Shown here: positions 43,300 through 51,771 of the stretch, in pieces | Position numbering within the stretch: the stretch's first letter is position 1 | Layout: each line of letters begins with the position of its first letter | Source of the DNA: Acholeplasmatales bacterium | GTDB lineage: Bacteria > Bacillota_I > Bacilli_A > Acholeplasmatales > Anaeroplasmataceae | DNA length: 53,560 bases | Assembly: GCA_024698125.1 (NCBI GenBank) | Contig: JAILRQ010000024.1 | Location: 1 to 53,560, forward strand | Direction of reading: 5' to 3' | Notes under the pieces: model-generated | Seen by the model: only the letters and a program-made list of their open reading frames with translations | Databases searched by the model: none | Told to the model about the DNA's origin: nothing | Program-made: the position numbers and the translations under genes

Positions 43300-43312
43300 A
43301 TAATGCAATGCA
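43300..43312 (-). repeat. 13-bp inverted repeat, right copy
   Basis: Exact inverse of 42794-42806, lying 15 bases before the ATG of the broken gene. The two copies are 519 bases apart end to end. Confidence 0.6.
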
Positions 43313-43362
43313 AACCATTTAACATTTTAATAATAATAGAAGTCATTATATTTGGTTAAAGA

Positions 43363-43391
43363 TTGAATATTTATAATTTATATATTATAAT
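43363..43391 (+). promoter_or_regulatory. coaD promoter
   Basis: -35 TTGAAT (43363-43368), 17-base spacer, -10 TATAAT (43386-43391). Transcription would start near 43398, just ahead of the AGAGAGG ribosome binding site of the ATG at 43417. Confidence 0.75.
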
Positions 43392-43416
43392 TAAATGGCA
43401 TAGAGAGGTATTTACT

Positions 43417-43896
43417 ATGAGAAAAGCATGCTACCCTGGATCTTTTGATCCAATTTCAAATGGACATTTAGATATTATTGAGCGTGCCTCACGTCAATTT
43501 GACGAGGTTCACGTTTTAGTTTCATATAATGTTAACAAAAAATCTACATTCACTCCTGATGAAAGAGTTGATATGATTAAAAGAGCTTGTAAGAATATAA
43601 AGAATGTAGTGGTTTCTAAATCAAGCGACCTTACAGTAAAGTATTGTAAGGAAAATGGAATTCAAACTATGGTCCGTGGACTTAGAAACTATATGGATTA
43701 TGAAAATGAGTTTAGCCTATATCAATTTAATCGTGATATTGATCCTAAAATTGAAACTCTTCTTCTATTCCCATCAACTCGTACACAGTTTGTATCATCT
43801 TCATCTATAAAGGAGCTTGTAGCCTTTAACCTAGATATTACTCCATATGTTCCAAAGGAGATAATTGATGAGGTTATTAGTAGATTAAAGAAATAA
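43417..43896 (+). CDS. coaD: Phosphopantetheine adenylyltransferase
   Basis: 159 residues from the ATG at 43417; an upstream in-frame ATG at 43363 is ruled out because it lies in the -35 box. It transfers AMP from ATP to 4'-phosphopantetheine, the fourth step of coenzyme A synthesis. YPGSFDPISNGHLDIIERA holds the T/HxGH nucleotidyl-transfer motif (NGH), and later RGLRNYMDYENEF and SSSIKELV complete the site. It is a single gene with its own promoter and terminator. Confidence 0.96.
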   Translation: MRKACYPGSFDPISNGHLDIIERASRQFDEVHVLVSYNVNKKSTFTPDERVDMIKRACKNIKNVVVSKSSDLTVKYCKENGIQTMVRGLRNYMDYENEFSLYQFNRDIDPKIETLLLFPSTRTQFVSSSSIKELVAFNLDITPYVPKEIIDEVISRLKK

Positions 43897-43918
43897 TCTG
43901 GTACCTAAAAATAATCTT

Positions 43919-43953
43919 AAAGTGGTCGTTTAAAAAGGACCACTTTTTATTTT
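43919..43953 (+). terminator. coaD terminator
   Basis: Arms AAAGTGGTC (43919-43927) and GACCACTTT (43938-43946), 10-base loop, then TTATTTTAT. Confidence 0.85.
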
Positions 43954-43978
43954 ATAATCATCATAGAGGTGATTATTT

Positions 43979-44776
43979 ATGAGTAAAAAGGTATTAACAG
44001 TTCAAGACATTTCATGCTACGGGCAATGCTCAACTACAGTAGCTCTTCCAATTCTTAGTGCTAAGGGTGTAGAATGTGCTATTCTTCCTTCTGCAATTCT
44101 ATCAACACACACTGCAGGATTTAAGGATTTTACTGTACTTGACCTAACAGATGAAATGCCTAAAATTTTAAATCATTGGATAAAGGAAGGAATCAAGTTT
44201 GACGCAATATATACAGGCTATATTGGAGATGTAAGACAATTTGATTTAATTCTTTTAGCTAAGGAAAAGCTATTAAAGGACGATGGACTATTTATAGTAG
44301 ATCCTGCTATGGCTGATAATGGTAAGCTATATCCTGCACTAAATAGTGATATAGTAGAGGGTATGAAGAAAATAGTTAGTGTTGCGGATGTTATTCTTCC
44401 AAATATAACAGAGGCTTGCTTCTTAACTAATAATACATATAGCGAGAATCCTAATTATAATAAGCTTATAGAGGATTTAAATAAAATGGGTGCTAAAAAG
44501 GTTATCCTTACAGGAGTAAAGGATAATAATAGGATTGGAGCTACATATTATGATGGAATAGATACTGCAACAGTATTAAAGGATATTGAAGCTCCATCAT
44601 ACCATGGTACAGGAGATATCTTCTCTTCTATTATAGTTGCAGATATCCTAAATGGCTTAAGTCCTAAGGATACACTTGAGGATGCTACTACATTTATTGT
44701 AGATTCAATTAAGGCTACAAAGGATGATAAAGCACATTCCTATGGAGTAAAGTTTGAGGATGTATTAAATAAATAA
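43979..44776 (+). CDS. Pyridoxamine/pyridoxal kinase-like protein
   Basis: 265 residues of the ribokinase superfamily. The N-terminus VLTVQDISCYGQCSTTVALP and the segment IYTGYIGD match the Bacillota pyridoxamine kinase group; the anion hole and catalytic Asp are in HGTGDIFSS near 215-223. It would phosphorylate vitamin B6 vitamers to supply PLP, which the PLP enzymes ArgD and PatB-like in this window need. Start ATG at 43979 follows AGAGGTGATTATTT. A ThiD-type role is less likely given the N-terminal sequence. Confidence 0.87.
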   Translation: MSKKVLTVQDISCYGQCSTTVALPILSAKGVECAILPSAILSTHTAGFKDFTVLDLTDEMPKILNHWIKEGIKFDAIYTGYIGDVRQFDLILLAKEKLLKDDGLFIVDPAMADNGKLYPALNSDIVEGMKKIVSVADVILPNITEACFLTNNTYSENPNYNKLIEDLNKMGAKKVILTGVKDNNRIGATYYDGIDTATVLKDIEAPSYHGTGDIFSSIIVADILNGLSPKDTLEDATTFIVDSIKATKDDKAHSYGVKFEDVLNK

Positions 44777-44777
44777 A

Positions 44778-44798
44778 AAGAGAGACTTAATCTCTCTT
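44778..44798. terminator. Two-way terminator between converging genes
   Basis: AAGAGAGA (44778-44785) and TCTCTCTT (44791-44798) with loop CTTAA. It serves the kinase gene on plus and the membrane protein gene on minus. Confidence 0.75.
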
Positions 44799-44799
44799 C

Positions 44800-45750
44800 C
44801 TACTTGGCTACCTTTTGGTAGCCATTTTTTTCCATTTGCTTATCAAGACGAACAACACTGTATGAGCTATAAAAATAATAAATTAATGCTCCTACAAGAT
44901 ATGGAATTATAAGAACAACATAGAATATAATGATTGGTATCATCATAAACCATCTTAAATCCTTAAATCTATAGTACTCTCTTATAATATCTCCGCTTAT
45001 TTTATCATGCTCATTATAGCCTAGATATGTAACCTTACCATATATTGGATTTGAGGCAAGGATTATATTTACATTAGGGTCCTCAAATGCTGGTGCTCCT
45101 TCTACAAGGACATACTCATTATGAGTTTTTCCAACAAGTGAAATCTTTGGAGCAATCCATATAAATATACCAAGTAGTATATTCATAACACCCATAAGCA
45201 TTCCAAACACACCATCATAGTAGTTAGCCCAATGTGTATCAACTGATGCTGAGGTTATCATAACCTGAGCTAGGACAATTGCATAGAATGATATACCAAG
45301 GTTTATAACCATAATATTTCTATACATATGACCCTTACCACGAACCTTAAATAGCCCCTTTACTCCATTATATAATTCCACAAAGGCTACACCTGCCCAC
45401 ATAATTGATAGCCATTGTGGAAAGCGTATATGCATTGTCTCAAAGAAGAGTAGCCTTGCCATATACGCTGTATATGCAGCACCTGCTATTATGACAAAAA
45501 GACCACACATAAATGTATGAAGCTTAAAATGGTTTTTATCTGTTGCGCTTCTATAGCATACAAGCTTTGCAAATATTATAAAGATATTTACTATTCCAGA
45601 AATTAGGAAGAAGCCTCCTCCACTATTTCTATAATAGTAGGCCATAATAAACTTAGTTATTGCAAGTATTGAGTTTACAAGAACTGAATACAAGGCTAAA
45701 TACATTACTCTTTTTTCAAATGTCAGCCTATCAAGAAAGCTTTTAAGCAT
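44800..45750 (-). CDS. Multi-pass membrane protein of unknown function
   Basis: 316 residues with about eight predicted helices: near 16-38, 46-66, 78-100, 112-130, 148-170, 182-204 and two near the C-terminus (274-298). A soluble segment at about 208-262 (TYLGYNEHDKISGDIIREYY) lies before the last pair. I do not recognise the family; the arrangement does not fit a known transporter motif. It lies 1 base after the HAD phosphatase gene and has GGGGGAATAAA before its ATG, so it belongs to the uvrC-HAD-membrane gene run. Confidence 0.8.
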   Translation of the reverse strand: MLKSFLDRLTFEKRVMYLALYSVLVNSILAITKFIMAYYYRNSGGGFFLISGIVNIFIIFAKLVCYRSATDKNHFKLHTFMCGLFVIIAGAAYTAYMARLLFFETMHIRFPQWLSIMWAGVAFVELYNGVKGLFKVRGKGHMYRNIMVINLGISFYAIVLAQVMITSASVDTHWANYYDGVFGMLMGVMNILLGIFIWIAPKISLVGKTHNEYVLVEGAPAFEDPNVNIILASNPIYGKVTYLGYNEHDKISGDIIREYYRFKDLRWFMMIPIIIFYVVLIIPYLVGALIYYFYSSYSVVRLDKQMEKNGYQKVAK

Positions 45751-45751
45751 T

Positions 45752-46387
45752 TTATTCCCCCAAATATGCTAATATCTCTAGTGGATTTGAAACAATTACT
45801 CTTGGGCTTAAGGCCTCCAAAGACGCTCTATCTCTAAATCCATAATCAACTATTATATAGTCAATTCCCGCTTTTTTTGAAAACTCTATATCTGTATCTG
45901 AGTCTCCCACATATAATACATCCTTCTTCTCTAGATTATATTTCTTTAAAATATATTCTATCATATCGGGATTAGGCTTTCTTTTAAGCCCATCCATCTC
46001 TCCCATAGCAAAATCAAATATATCCTTAAAATAGTAGGTATTTAATTTTTGAATAAGGTCATTCTTTTTATTAGAAAGAATTCCTAGTATATATCTATTC
46101 TTAAGATTTAAAAGTAGGGTTGGGATATTTGGGTATACGCTTGTTTCATCACATAGGTGGCATGAATAGTAGTCTCTAAAATGGTTTAATACCTCTTCAC
46201 TTCTTACCCCATTAGAGCCCTTTATACATAGGTTTTTAATACCTGTACCTATAAAGGACTTAACCTCATCAAGTCTTCTTTCCTTAAGTCCTTCCTTTTT
46301 TAGCCCGTAGTTTAGAGCGCTTGAAAGATCCTTAAGTGTGTTTAGTAATGTACCATCTAAATCAAAAACAATCATTCTATACTTCAT
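45752..46387 (-). CDS. HAD-superfamily phosphatase (Gph/PpaX-like)
   Basis: 211 residues from the ATG at 46387. Motif I FDLDGTLLNT (nucleophile Asp and acid Asp), motif II SNKKND, motif III Lys in the KRKPNPDM segment and motif IV VGDSDTDIEF are all intact. A four-helix cap lies between motifs I and II, as in phosphoglycolate or pyrophosphate phosphatases. Exact substrate cannot be read from sequence. It follows uvrC with a gap of 29 bases and leads directly into the membrane protein gene. Confidence 0.9.
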   Translation of the reverse strand: MKYRMIVFDLDGTLLNTLKDLSSALNYGLKKEGLKERRLDEVKSFIGTGIKNLCIKGSNGVRSEEVLNHFRDYYSCHLCDETSVYPNIPTLLLNLKNRYILGILSNKKNDLIQKLNTYYFKDIFDFAMGEMDGLKRKPNPDMIEYILKKYNLEKKDVLYVGDSDTDIEFSKKAGIDYIIVDYGFRDRASLEALSPRVIVSNPLEILAYLGE

Positions 46388-46416
46388 AAATAACCCCACA
46401 TGTTTTTATTATATTA

Positions 46417-48195
46417 TTACTCCTCACTTGTTTCAAGTAGATGTCTTACAATATCAGCCGCAAGGCTTTCCTTAAAGCCTAAGGCCTCTATATCATCAAT
46501 TGAGGCATTACGAATATTATCAACGGTCATGAAATGCTTAATAAGCTTTTCCTTACCCTTAGGTCCTAGTCCCTTAATTCCATCAAGGTGAGAAGCAAAC
46601 ATTCCCTTAGCCTTGCTTGATCTAAAGAATGATATTGCATAGTCATGGACGGTTTGTGATATTGAAGCTAAAAGTAAATAGATATCACTATTCTTATCAA
46701 CCTCTATCTCCTTATCTTTAAATATAATGACTGATGCCATATGCTTATCATTCTTTTGAATTCCCATTACATTAATATTTGCCCCAATAGAGGCTAGTAC
46801 CTCAAGACAGGCATTTACCTGTATTCTTCCACCATCCATTACAATTAAATCTGGAAGTTGGGCATTCTCCTCTAAAAGACGAGAATATCTTCTATAGATT
46901 ACCTCCTTCATAGTAGCGTAATCATTAGCTCCTACTACAGTCTTTACATGATATTTACGGTAATCCTTTTTAGAAGGCTTTCCATTTTTATATACAACCA
47001 TTCCTGATACAGGATATTCTCCATATAGGTTAGAGTTATCAAAGGCCTCCATTACATAAGGTGTATCAATTCCAAGAAGACGACCAAGCTCCTCTATAGT
47101 ATTCATTGATCTTACTACCTTATTTTCATAAATAGTCTTTTTAGTCTCAAGTGCCTCACGAGCATTCTTTATAGCCATATCAACTATTTCCTTCTTATCT
47201 CCCTTTAAAGGTACTACTATCTCAGTATCCATGGCCTCCTTTAAATCATCTGTTAGATATTCATTTGATAAAAGAATTTGCTTTGGCTTTTCCTCATCCG
47301 TTTTATAATACTGCATCATAAAGTCAAAGACCATATCTGATATTTCTCCTACAACTGGGAAGTTTGTGTAATAATTTTGTACAATTACACCCTTTCTTAA
47401 ATATAGGACACAAATAGATAATCTTATACCATCAGTATAGAATCCAAAGACATCAAGGCTTGATAGGTCTGCAATAGATATCTTTTGATGCTCGGTCGTG
47501 ATATTTATATCATTTATTAAATCTCTATATTCCTTAGCAGCCTCAAAATCTAATCTTTCTGCAGCATCTGCCATATTCTTATTTAAGGATTTAATTACAT
47601 CCTTAGTATCACCATTTAAAAATCTTGTGATATCTCTTTTATATTCACTATAATCAAAGGCTTCATCATGAATACATGGACCAAGGCATTGGTGCATATG
47701 ATAATATAGGCATACCTCATTTGGTATAGTTCTACACTTACGAAGTGGATATATTCTATTAAGTAGCTCACAGGTTTTTCTTGCACTTACTACATTTGGA
47801 TATGGTCCAAATAAATGTCCATTCTTTACCTTCTTTTTATCAAGGGTACGAGTTACATAAAGACGTGGGTCTCTATCATTTGTAAGGAGGATATAAGGAT
47901 ATGTCTTATCATCTGTTAGCATGATATTATATTTTGGGTCATATTGCTTAATAAGGTTTATCTCAAGGATAAAGCATTCCTTATTAGATGCGGTCATTAT
48001 ATAATCAAAATCACAAATCTCACTAACAAGAAGCGTAGTTTTCGCATTATGAGCTCCTGTAAAATAGCTTCTAACACGATTCTTTAATACCTTAGCCTTA
48101 CCTACATATATTACCTTATTATTCTTATCCTTCATAAGGTAACATCCACTACTTTCTGGAAGTAGGGCTAGCTTTTGCTTGATTAGATCATTCAT
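46417..48195 (-). CDS. uvrC: Excinuclease ABC subunit C
   Basis: 592 residues. The N-terminal GIY-YIG nuclease (SSGCYLMKDKNNKVIYVGKA) makes the 3' incision, the UVR segment at about 200-235 (LDFEAAKEYRDLINDI) binds UvrB, the RNase H-like domain (AFDNSNLYGEYPVSGMVV, DLIVMDGGRIQV) makes the 5' incision and two helix-hairpin-helix units (IKGLGPKGKEKLI, EALGFKESLAADIV) close the protein. It acts with UvrAB in nucleotide excision repair. Start ATG at 48195 follows AGGAGGTGAGATATA. Confidence 0.97.
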   Translation of the reverse strand: MNDLIKQKLALLPESSGCYLMKDKNNKVIYVGKAKVLKNRVRSYFTGAHNAKTTLLVSEICDFDYIMTASNKECFILEINLIKQYDPKYNIMLTDDKTYPYILLTNDRDPRLYVTRTLDKKKVKNGHLFGPYPNVVSARKTCELLNRIYPLRKCRTIPNEVCLYYHMHQCLGPCIHDEAFDYSEYKRDITRFLNGDTKDVIKSLNKNMADAAERLDFEAAKEYRDLINDINITTEHQKISIADLSSLDVFGFYTDGIRLSICVLYLRKGVIVQNYYTNFPVVGEISDMVFDFMMQYYKTDEEKPKQILLSNEYLTDDLKEAMDTEIVVPLKGDKKEIVDMAIKNAREALETKKTIYENKVVRSMNTIEELGRLLGIDTPYVMEAFDNSNLYGEYPVSGMVVYKNGKPSKKDYRKYHVKTVVGANDYATMKEVIYRRYSRLLEENAQLPDLIVMDGGRIQVNACLEVLASIGANINVMGIQKNDKHMASVIIFKDKEIEVDKNSDIYLLLASISQTVHDYAISFFRSSKAKGMFASHLDGIKGLGPKGKEKLIKHFMTVDNIRNASIDDIEALGFKESLAADIVRHLLETSEE

Positions 48196-48224
48196 TATAT
48201 CTCACCTCCTATTTTTAATAAATA

Positions 48225-48245
48225 AGGGCTATCACGGATAGCCCT
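48225..48245 (-). terminator. Possible terminator after rpoZ
   Basis: A perfect 9-bp stem, AGGGCTATC/GATAGCCCT (48225-48233 and 48237-48245), with a 3-base loop. The tail on the minus strand is TATTTATT, so termination may be partial and uvrC may be read through. Confidence 0.6.
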
Positions 48246-48256
48246 GGTTTTATATA

Positions 48257-48544
48257 TTACTTGTTTTCCTCTTCGTCCTCAGCCTCAGCTGTTTGAGATT
48301 GGAAAATTGTCTCAGCTGGTTGGAAATCAATAGTGATCTTATCAGCTAAAACCTCCTCTAATGCTTGACCAACTGGCTTAGCACACTTTGTGTCTACATC
48401 TTCAGCAATGTATCCATCCTCAGCTTCTATAACTCTAGCACGACGTGCAGCAACATATGCAAGCTTGTACTTTGAATCTACCTTCTTTAATAAATCATCT
48501 ACTGATGGATAACGCATTCCATCTAAATTCTTATTTTGTGACAT
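48257..48544 (-). CDS. rpoZ: RNA polymerase omega subunit
   Basis: 95 residues. MRYPSVDDLLKKVDSKYKL and AYVAARRARVI are the family core; the C-terminal tail is acidic. Omega aids RNA polymerase assembly. It lies 17 bases after gmk, the standard gmk-rpoZ pair. Confidence 0.93.
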   Translation of the reverse strand: MSQNKNLDGMRYPSVDDLLKKVDSKYKLAYVAARRARVIEAEDGYIAEDVDTKCAKPVGQALEEVLADKITIDFQPAETIFQSQTAEAEDEEENK

Positions 48545-48561
48545 TTTACTTCTTACTCCTT

Positions 48562-49176
48562 CTACTTTAATAAATCAATATATCTGTGAATTGTACGCTC
48601 TGTCTTAGCATGCTCGGCACGAATAATTGCCATAATTCTATCCGCAGCATTTTCTACTGTATCATTTACAACGATGTAATCATACTTATAGGCAAGCTGG
48701 AATTCCTTATTAGCCTTCTGAACTCTTTGCTCAATAACATCCTCAGATTCAGTACCTCTAGATCTAAGTCTATCATATAGGGCCTGCTTAGAAGGTGGTG
48801 CAAGGAAAATAAATACTGCATCAGGACACTTTTCTCTAACCTGTAATGCTCCTTGAACCTCAATCTCAAGAACAACCTCATTACCCTTAGCAAGCTTTTC
48901 GTTTACTAAATCTAATGGTGTTCCATAATAATTACCAACAAACTCTGCATACTCTAAGAACTTTCCTTCTGAAATACGCTTTTCAAATTCCTCTCGAGAT
49001 ACGAAGTAATAATCCTTACCATCAACCTCTCCAGGTCTTTGCTTTCTTGTGGTCATAGAAATAGAATATTCTAGATTATGCCCTGGCATATTAAATAGCG
49101 CTTTTCTAACTGTACCCTTTCCTACACCAGAAGGTCCAGATAGAACAATAAGTAAACCTCTGTCGTTTAGTTTCAT
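48562..49176 (-). CDS. gmk: Guanylate kinase
   Basis: 204 residues. Walker [10 protein letters not shown] near 14-22, GMP-binding [19 protein letters not shown] and the [12 protein letters not shown] segment are intact; LRSRGTES near 135 is the lid arginine region. It converts GMP to GDP. Start ATG at 49176 follows GAGGTAGATAAGA; promoter at 49213-49241. Confidence 0.96.
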   Translation of the reverse strand: MKLNDRGLLIVLSGPSGVGKGTVRKALFNMPGHNLEYSISMTTRKQRPGEVDGKDYYFVSREEFEKRISEGKFLEYAEFVGNYYGTPLDLVNEKLAKGNEVVLEIEVQGALQVREKCPDAVFIFLAPPSKQALYDRLRSRGTESEDVIEQRVQKANKEFQLAYKYDYIVVNDTVENAADRIMAIIRAEHAKTERTIHRYIDLLK

Positions 49177-49212
49177 TCTTATCTACCTCATAAAAAATCC
49201 TATTTGAATAAC

Positions 49213-49241
49213 ATTATATCATTTTATTTCATTTTTGTAAA
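49213..49241 (-). promoter_or_regulatory. Promoter of gmk-rpoZ
   Basis: -35 TTTACA (49236-49241), 17-base spacer, -10 TATAAT (49213-49218) with TGA extension. Confidence 0.7.
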
Positions 49242-49247
49242 CAAAAA

Positions 49248-49268
49248 GAATAGGATATACTCCTATTC
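49248..49268 (-). terminator. Terminator of the CorC-type gene
   Basis: Stem GAATAGGA/TCCTATTC (49248-49255 and 49261-49268), 5-base loop, TTTTTG on the minus side; it overlaps the stop codon of the gene. Confidence 0.8.
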
Positions 49269-50639
49269 GTTTTCGTCGATTTCTTCTTCCTCACGTCTAT
49301 CCTCAATTGTAATCTTTACAGTGGTAATTCTTACCTCATCTGTCTCAGTTACCTCGAATATTACGTTCTTGTTGAAATCCTCATAATCTCCTGTTTCCTC
49401 ATTAAGCTTTGTATATGATACAGGGATTACCTTAGTATCTCCAACATTTGGAATTATTTCAAATTGCTCAAATAGCCAAGCTGATAATGTTTTTGTTGTA
49501 TCATCTGGAGCAGCACCAATTTCAAGTGCCTCAAATAAATCATCAACATAAATCTCTCCATCAGCCTCATATTTATTGTCAGCAAGCTTAGTAAGCTTTG
49601 CATGATCTGGCTCTACCTCATCGTACTCATCGTAGATTTCTCCAACGATTTCCTCTAGGGCATCCTCCATTGTAACGATTCCAAGAGTATCTCCATACTC
49701 TCCTAGGACAATCGCAATATGAGTTTTACTCTTTTGCATTTCCTTAATTAAATCATCAACATGCATAGCCTTTGATACAAACTTAGGCGCACGCATTAGC
49801 TTACGAATATTAACCTTTTGATTCTTAATATATTCGCATAGGAACTCTCGCTCATATAAAATACCAATAATATGATCCTTATCCCCTTCAAATACTGGGA
49901 TACGTGAAAATTGTGATTCAAGTAAGATTTTCTTAATATCATCAACATTTGACTCAACATCAATAGCAGTAACGTCCATTCTATGAACCATGATATCCTC
50001 TGCTGTTCTATCATTTAAATCAAATACATTCTTGATTATTTGATGCTCAACAGTTTCAATGTTACCCTCATCCTCCATAGTATCAAGGATTGTGTTTAGC
50101 TCATCCTCTGATATTTCATCAGCTGTAGATTCACCCTTACCACTAATTAATCTTTGTAGACCTCTAAATAGGATAACAATAGGGAATAAAATTATTGTAA
50201 ATAAATATATAATCGCTGAAATCTTATAGCAGATTGAATCACAGTACTTCTTTCCAATAGTCTTTGGAGTAATCTCTCCACAGATTAATAGTAATACTGT
50301 CATTACAATTGTAGATACAAGTGATACATAGTTATCATTCTTAATGAATGATGCGAATAATGGAACTGATATTACAGTCATTAATGTATTTACAATATTA
50401 TTTCCTACAAGTAGGGTTGTTAATGTCTTATCAAAATTTTCAGTTAGATATAATGCCTTCTTTGATCCTGGCTTTCTATCCTCTACTGCAGTCTTTAGCT
50501 TTGCTGTATTTACAGATGAGAATACTGTCTCTGACATTGAGAAGAAAGCTGATAAAAGAATACATATAATAATTATTGCTAGAAATATTCCTTCAGTTTT
50601 AGTGAATGTTACACTCAATAGCACCGATTGTATGTCCAA
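49263..50639 (-). CDS. CorC/HlyC-type CNNM membrane protein with CBS domains
   Basis: 458 residues. An N-terminal CNNM (DUF21) domain of three to four helices (about 14-160, with SAFFSMSETVFSS), two CBS domains (about 210-330, with DIMVHRMDVTAID and EYGDTLGIVTMEDALEEIVG) and a C-terminal CorC_HlyC domain. The family is tied to magnesium and cobalt homeostasis. The start is unclear: a TAA lies two codons before the TTG at 50639 and no ribosome binding site is visible; a GTG five codons in is the alternative. The C-terminus is acidic (RREEEEIDENE). Confidence 0.9.
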   Translation of the reverse strand: MDIQSVLLSVTFTKTEGIFLAIIIICILLSAFFSMSETVFSSVNTAKLKTAVEDRKPGSKKALYLTENFDKTLTTLLVGNNIVNTLMTVISVPLFASFIKNDNYVSLVSTIVMTVLLLICGEITPKTIGKKYCDSICYKISAIIYLFTIILFPIVILFRGLQRLISGKGESTADEISEDELNTILDTMEDEGNIETVEHQIIKNVFDLNDRTAEDIMVHRMDVTAIDVESNVDDIKKILLESQFSRIPVFEGDKDHIIGILYEREFLCEYIKNQKVNIRKLMRAPKFVSKAMHVDDLIKEMQKSKTHIAIVLGEYGDTLGIVTMEDALEEIVGEIYDEYDEVEPDHAKLTKLADNKYEADGEIYVDDLFEALEIGAAPDDTTKTLSAWLFEQFEIIPNVGDTKVIPVSYTKLNEETGDYEDFNKNVIFEVTETDEVRITTVKITIEDRREEEEIDENE

Positions 50640-50674
50640 TTTTTATGATGGCTAATCAAATAATATTCTTCAAC

Positions 50675-50689
50675 GCATATGGCATATGC
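50675..50689. promoter_or_regulatory. 15-bp palindrome upstream of the CorC-type gene
   Basis: GCATATGGCATATGC is a perfect inverted repeat around one central base, 36-50 bases before the TTG start. It may be an operator. No clear -35 was found; TGCTATAAA at about 50697-50705 could be the -10. Confidence 0.4.
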
Positions 50690-50736
50690 TCTGATATATT
50701 ATTTTATAGCATGCTCCCTTTGTATATTTTTACCAA

Positions 50737-51300
50737 TTAGTTTTGTTCACGTCCGCAGTATGAACCATCAATTGTAGAAATAATGATTCTTTGTCCATTT
50801 TCAACAAATAAAGGTACCTTTACCTTTAATCCTGTTTCTACTACTGCGTCCTTTAATGCATTAGTCTTAGTATCACCCTTTACTGCTGGGTCACACTCTG
50901 TAGTTGTTAGAGTAATCTTATCAGGTAGATTTACTCCTAAAATTTCTGATTCATATGAAGTGATTTCAACATTTTGTCCTTCAACTAGGAAGTTCTTCTC
51001 CCACTCAATGTGAGATGCTGGAACCTCAATTTGCTCATATGTCTCAAGATCCATAAATGTATATGTGTCTCCTGAGTTAAAAATATATTGCATAGGCTTC
51101 TTGTCTATAAAGCATCTCTTAAATGCTGAGTCAGATCCCTTAAGTGCTGTTTCCATAACTGCACCAGTTCTTAGGTTCTTCATCTTAACACGAACATATG
51201 CTACCTTATTTTGTAGAACGTGCATGAATTCAACGATTTGCATAAGCTTTCCGTCGTACTCAATTACAACACCATTCTTTAGGTCATTAACCTTAATCAT
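50737..51300 (-). CDS. efp: Translation elongation factor P
   Basis: 187 residues, three beta-barrel domains. EF-P enters the ribosomal E-site and relieves stalling at proline stretches. Domains II and III look normal (CDPAVKGDT, VPLFVENGQRIIIST). The tip loop of domain I is unusual: at positions 27-36 it reads HVLQNKVAYV where B. subtilis-type proteins have HVKPGKGAAFV, so the PGKG turn is replaced and one residue is lost, while the tip Lys32 is kept. Start ATG at 51300 follows AAGGAGATATATACT. It has a promoter inside the end of aroQ. Confidence 0.95.
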   Translation of the reverse strand: MIKVNDLKNGVVIEYDGKLMQIVEFMHVLQNKVAYVRVKMKNLRTGAVMETALKGSDSAFKRCFIDKKPMQYIFNSGDTYTFMDLETYEQIEVPASHIEWEKNFLVEGQNVEITSYESEILGVNLPDKITLTTTECDPAVKGDTKTNALKDAVVETGLKVKVPLFVENGQRIIISTIDGSYCGREQN

Positions 51301-51337
51301 AGTATATATCTCCTTTTTTATTCAAATAACGATAAAT

Positions 51338-51366
51338 ATTATATCATGTTATAAAACTTTTTTCAA
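51338..51366 (-). promoter_or_regulatory. efp promoter
   Basis: -35 TTGAAA (51361-51366, inside the last codons of aroQ), 17-base spacer, -10 TATAAT (51338-51343) with TGA extension. Confidence 0.75.
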
Positions 51367-51771
51367 ATATTTTATGGCCTCTATGTATGAGTACTCCTTT
51401 AATCCTGAGACTGTGTGTGTACATACATCACGTACAAAGTTAATCTTTCTAAAGTCATCTCTATTATCAACATCAGATAGATGAACCTCTACCTTCTCAC
51501 ACTTTTTAATTTCAAGTGCATCATGGATTGCAACTGATGTATGAGTATAAGCTCCTGGATTTATAATAATCGCATCACATGATGTATGCTGAATCTTATC
51601 AATAATATCTCCTTCGTGATTTGATTGGAAGAATACATAATCAAAGTAATCCTCTTTTCTCATCATTTCACAAATCTCTCCTAATGTGACAGTCCCATAA
51701 TGATTCTTATCACGTTGTCCTAGCATATTAAGATTTGGTCCATTAATAACAAGTATTTTCTTCTTATCCAT
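51349..51771 (-). CDS. aroQ: 3-dehydroquinate dehydratase, type II
   Basis: 140 residues, matching the small dodecameric type II enzyme. It dehydrates 3-dehydroquinate in the shikimate pathway. NGPNLNMLGQRD opens the protein, HYGTVTLGEI carries the catalytic Tyr, NPGAYTHTS and EVHLSDVDNRDDFRK hold the His and Arg that bind substrate. The ATG overlaps the aroK stop by one base. Confidence 0.95.
   Translation of the reverse strand: MDKKKILVINGPNLNMLGQRDKNHYGTVTLGEICEMMRKEDYFDYVFFQSNHEGDIIDKIQHTSCDAIIINPGAYTHTSVAIHDALEIKKCEKVEVHLSDVDNRDDFRKINFVRDVCTHTVSGLKEYSYIEAIKYLKKVL

Noticed and set aside
43363-43416. Longer coaD start
   Set aside because: The upstream ATG overlaps the -35 box; the ATG at 43417 has AGAGAGG and the CoaD N-terminus.
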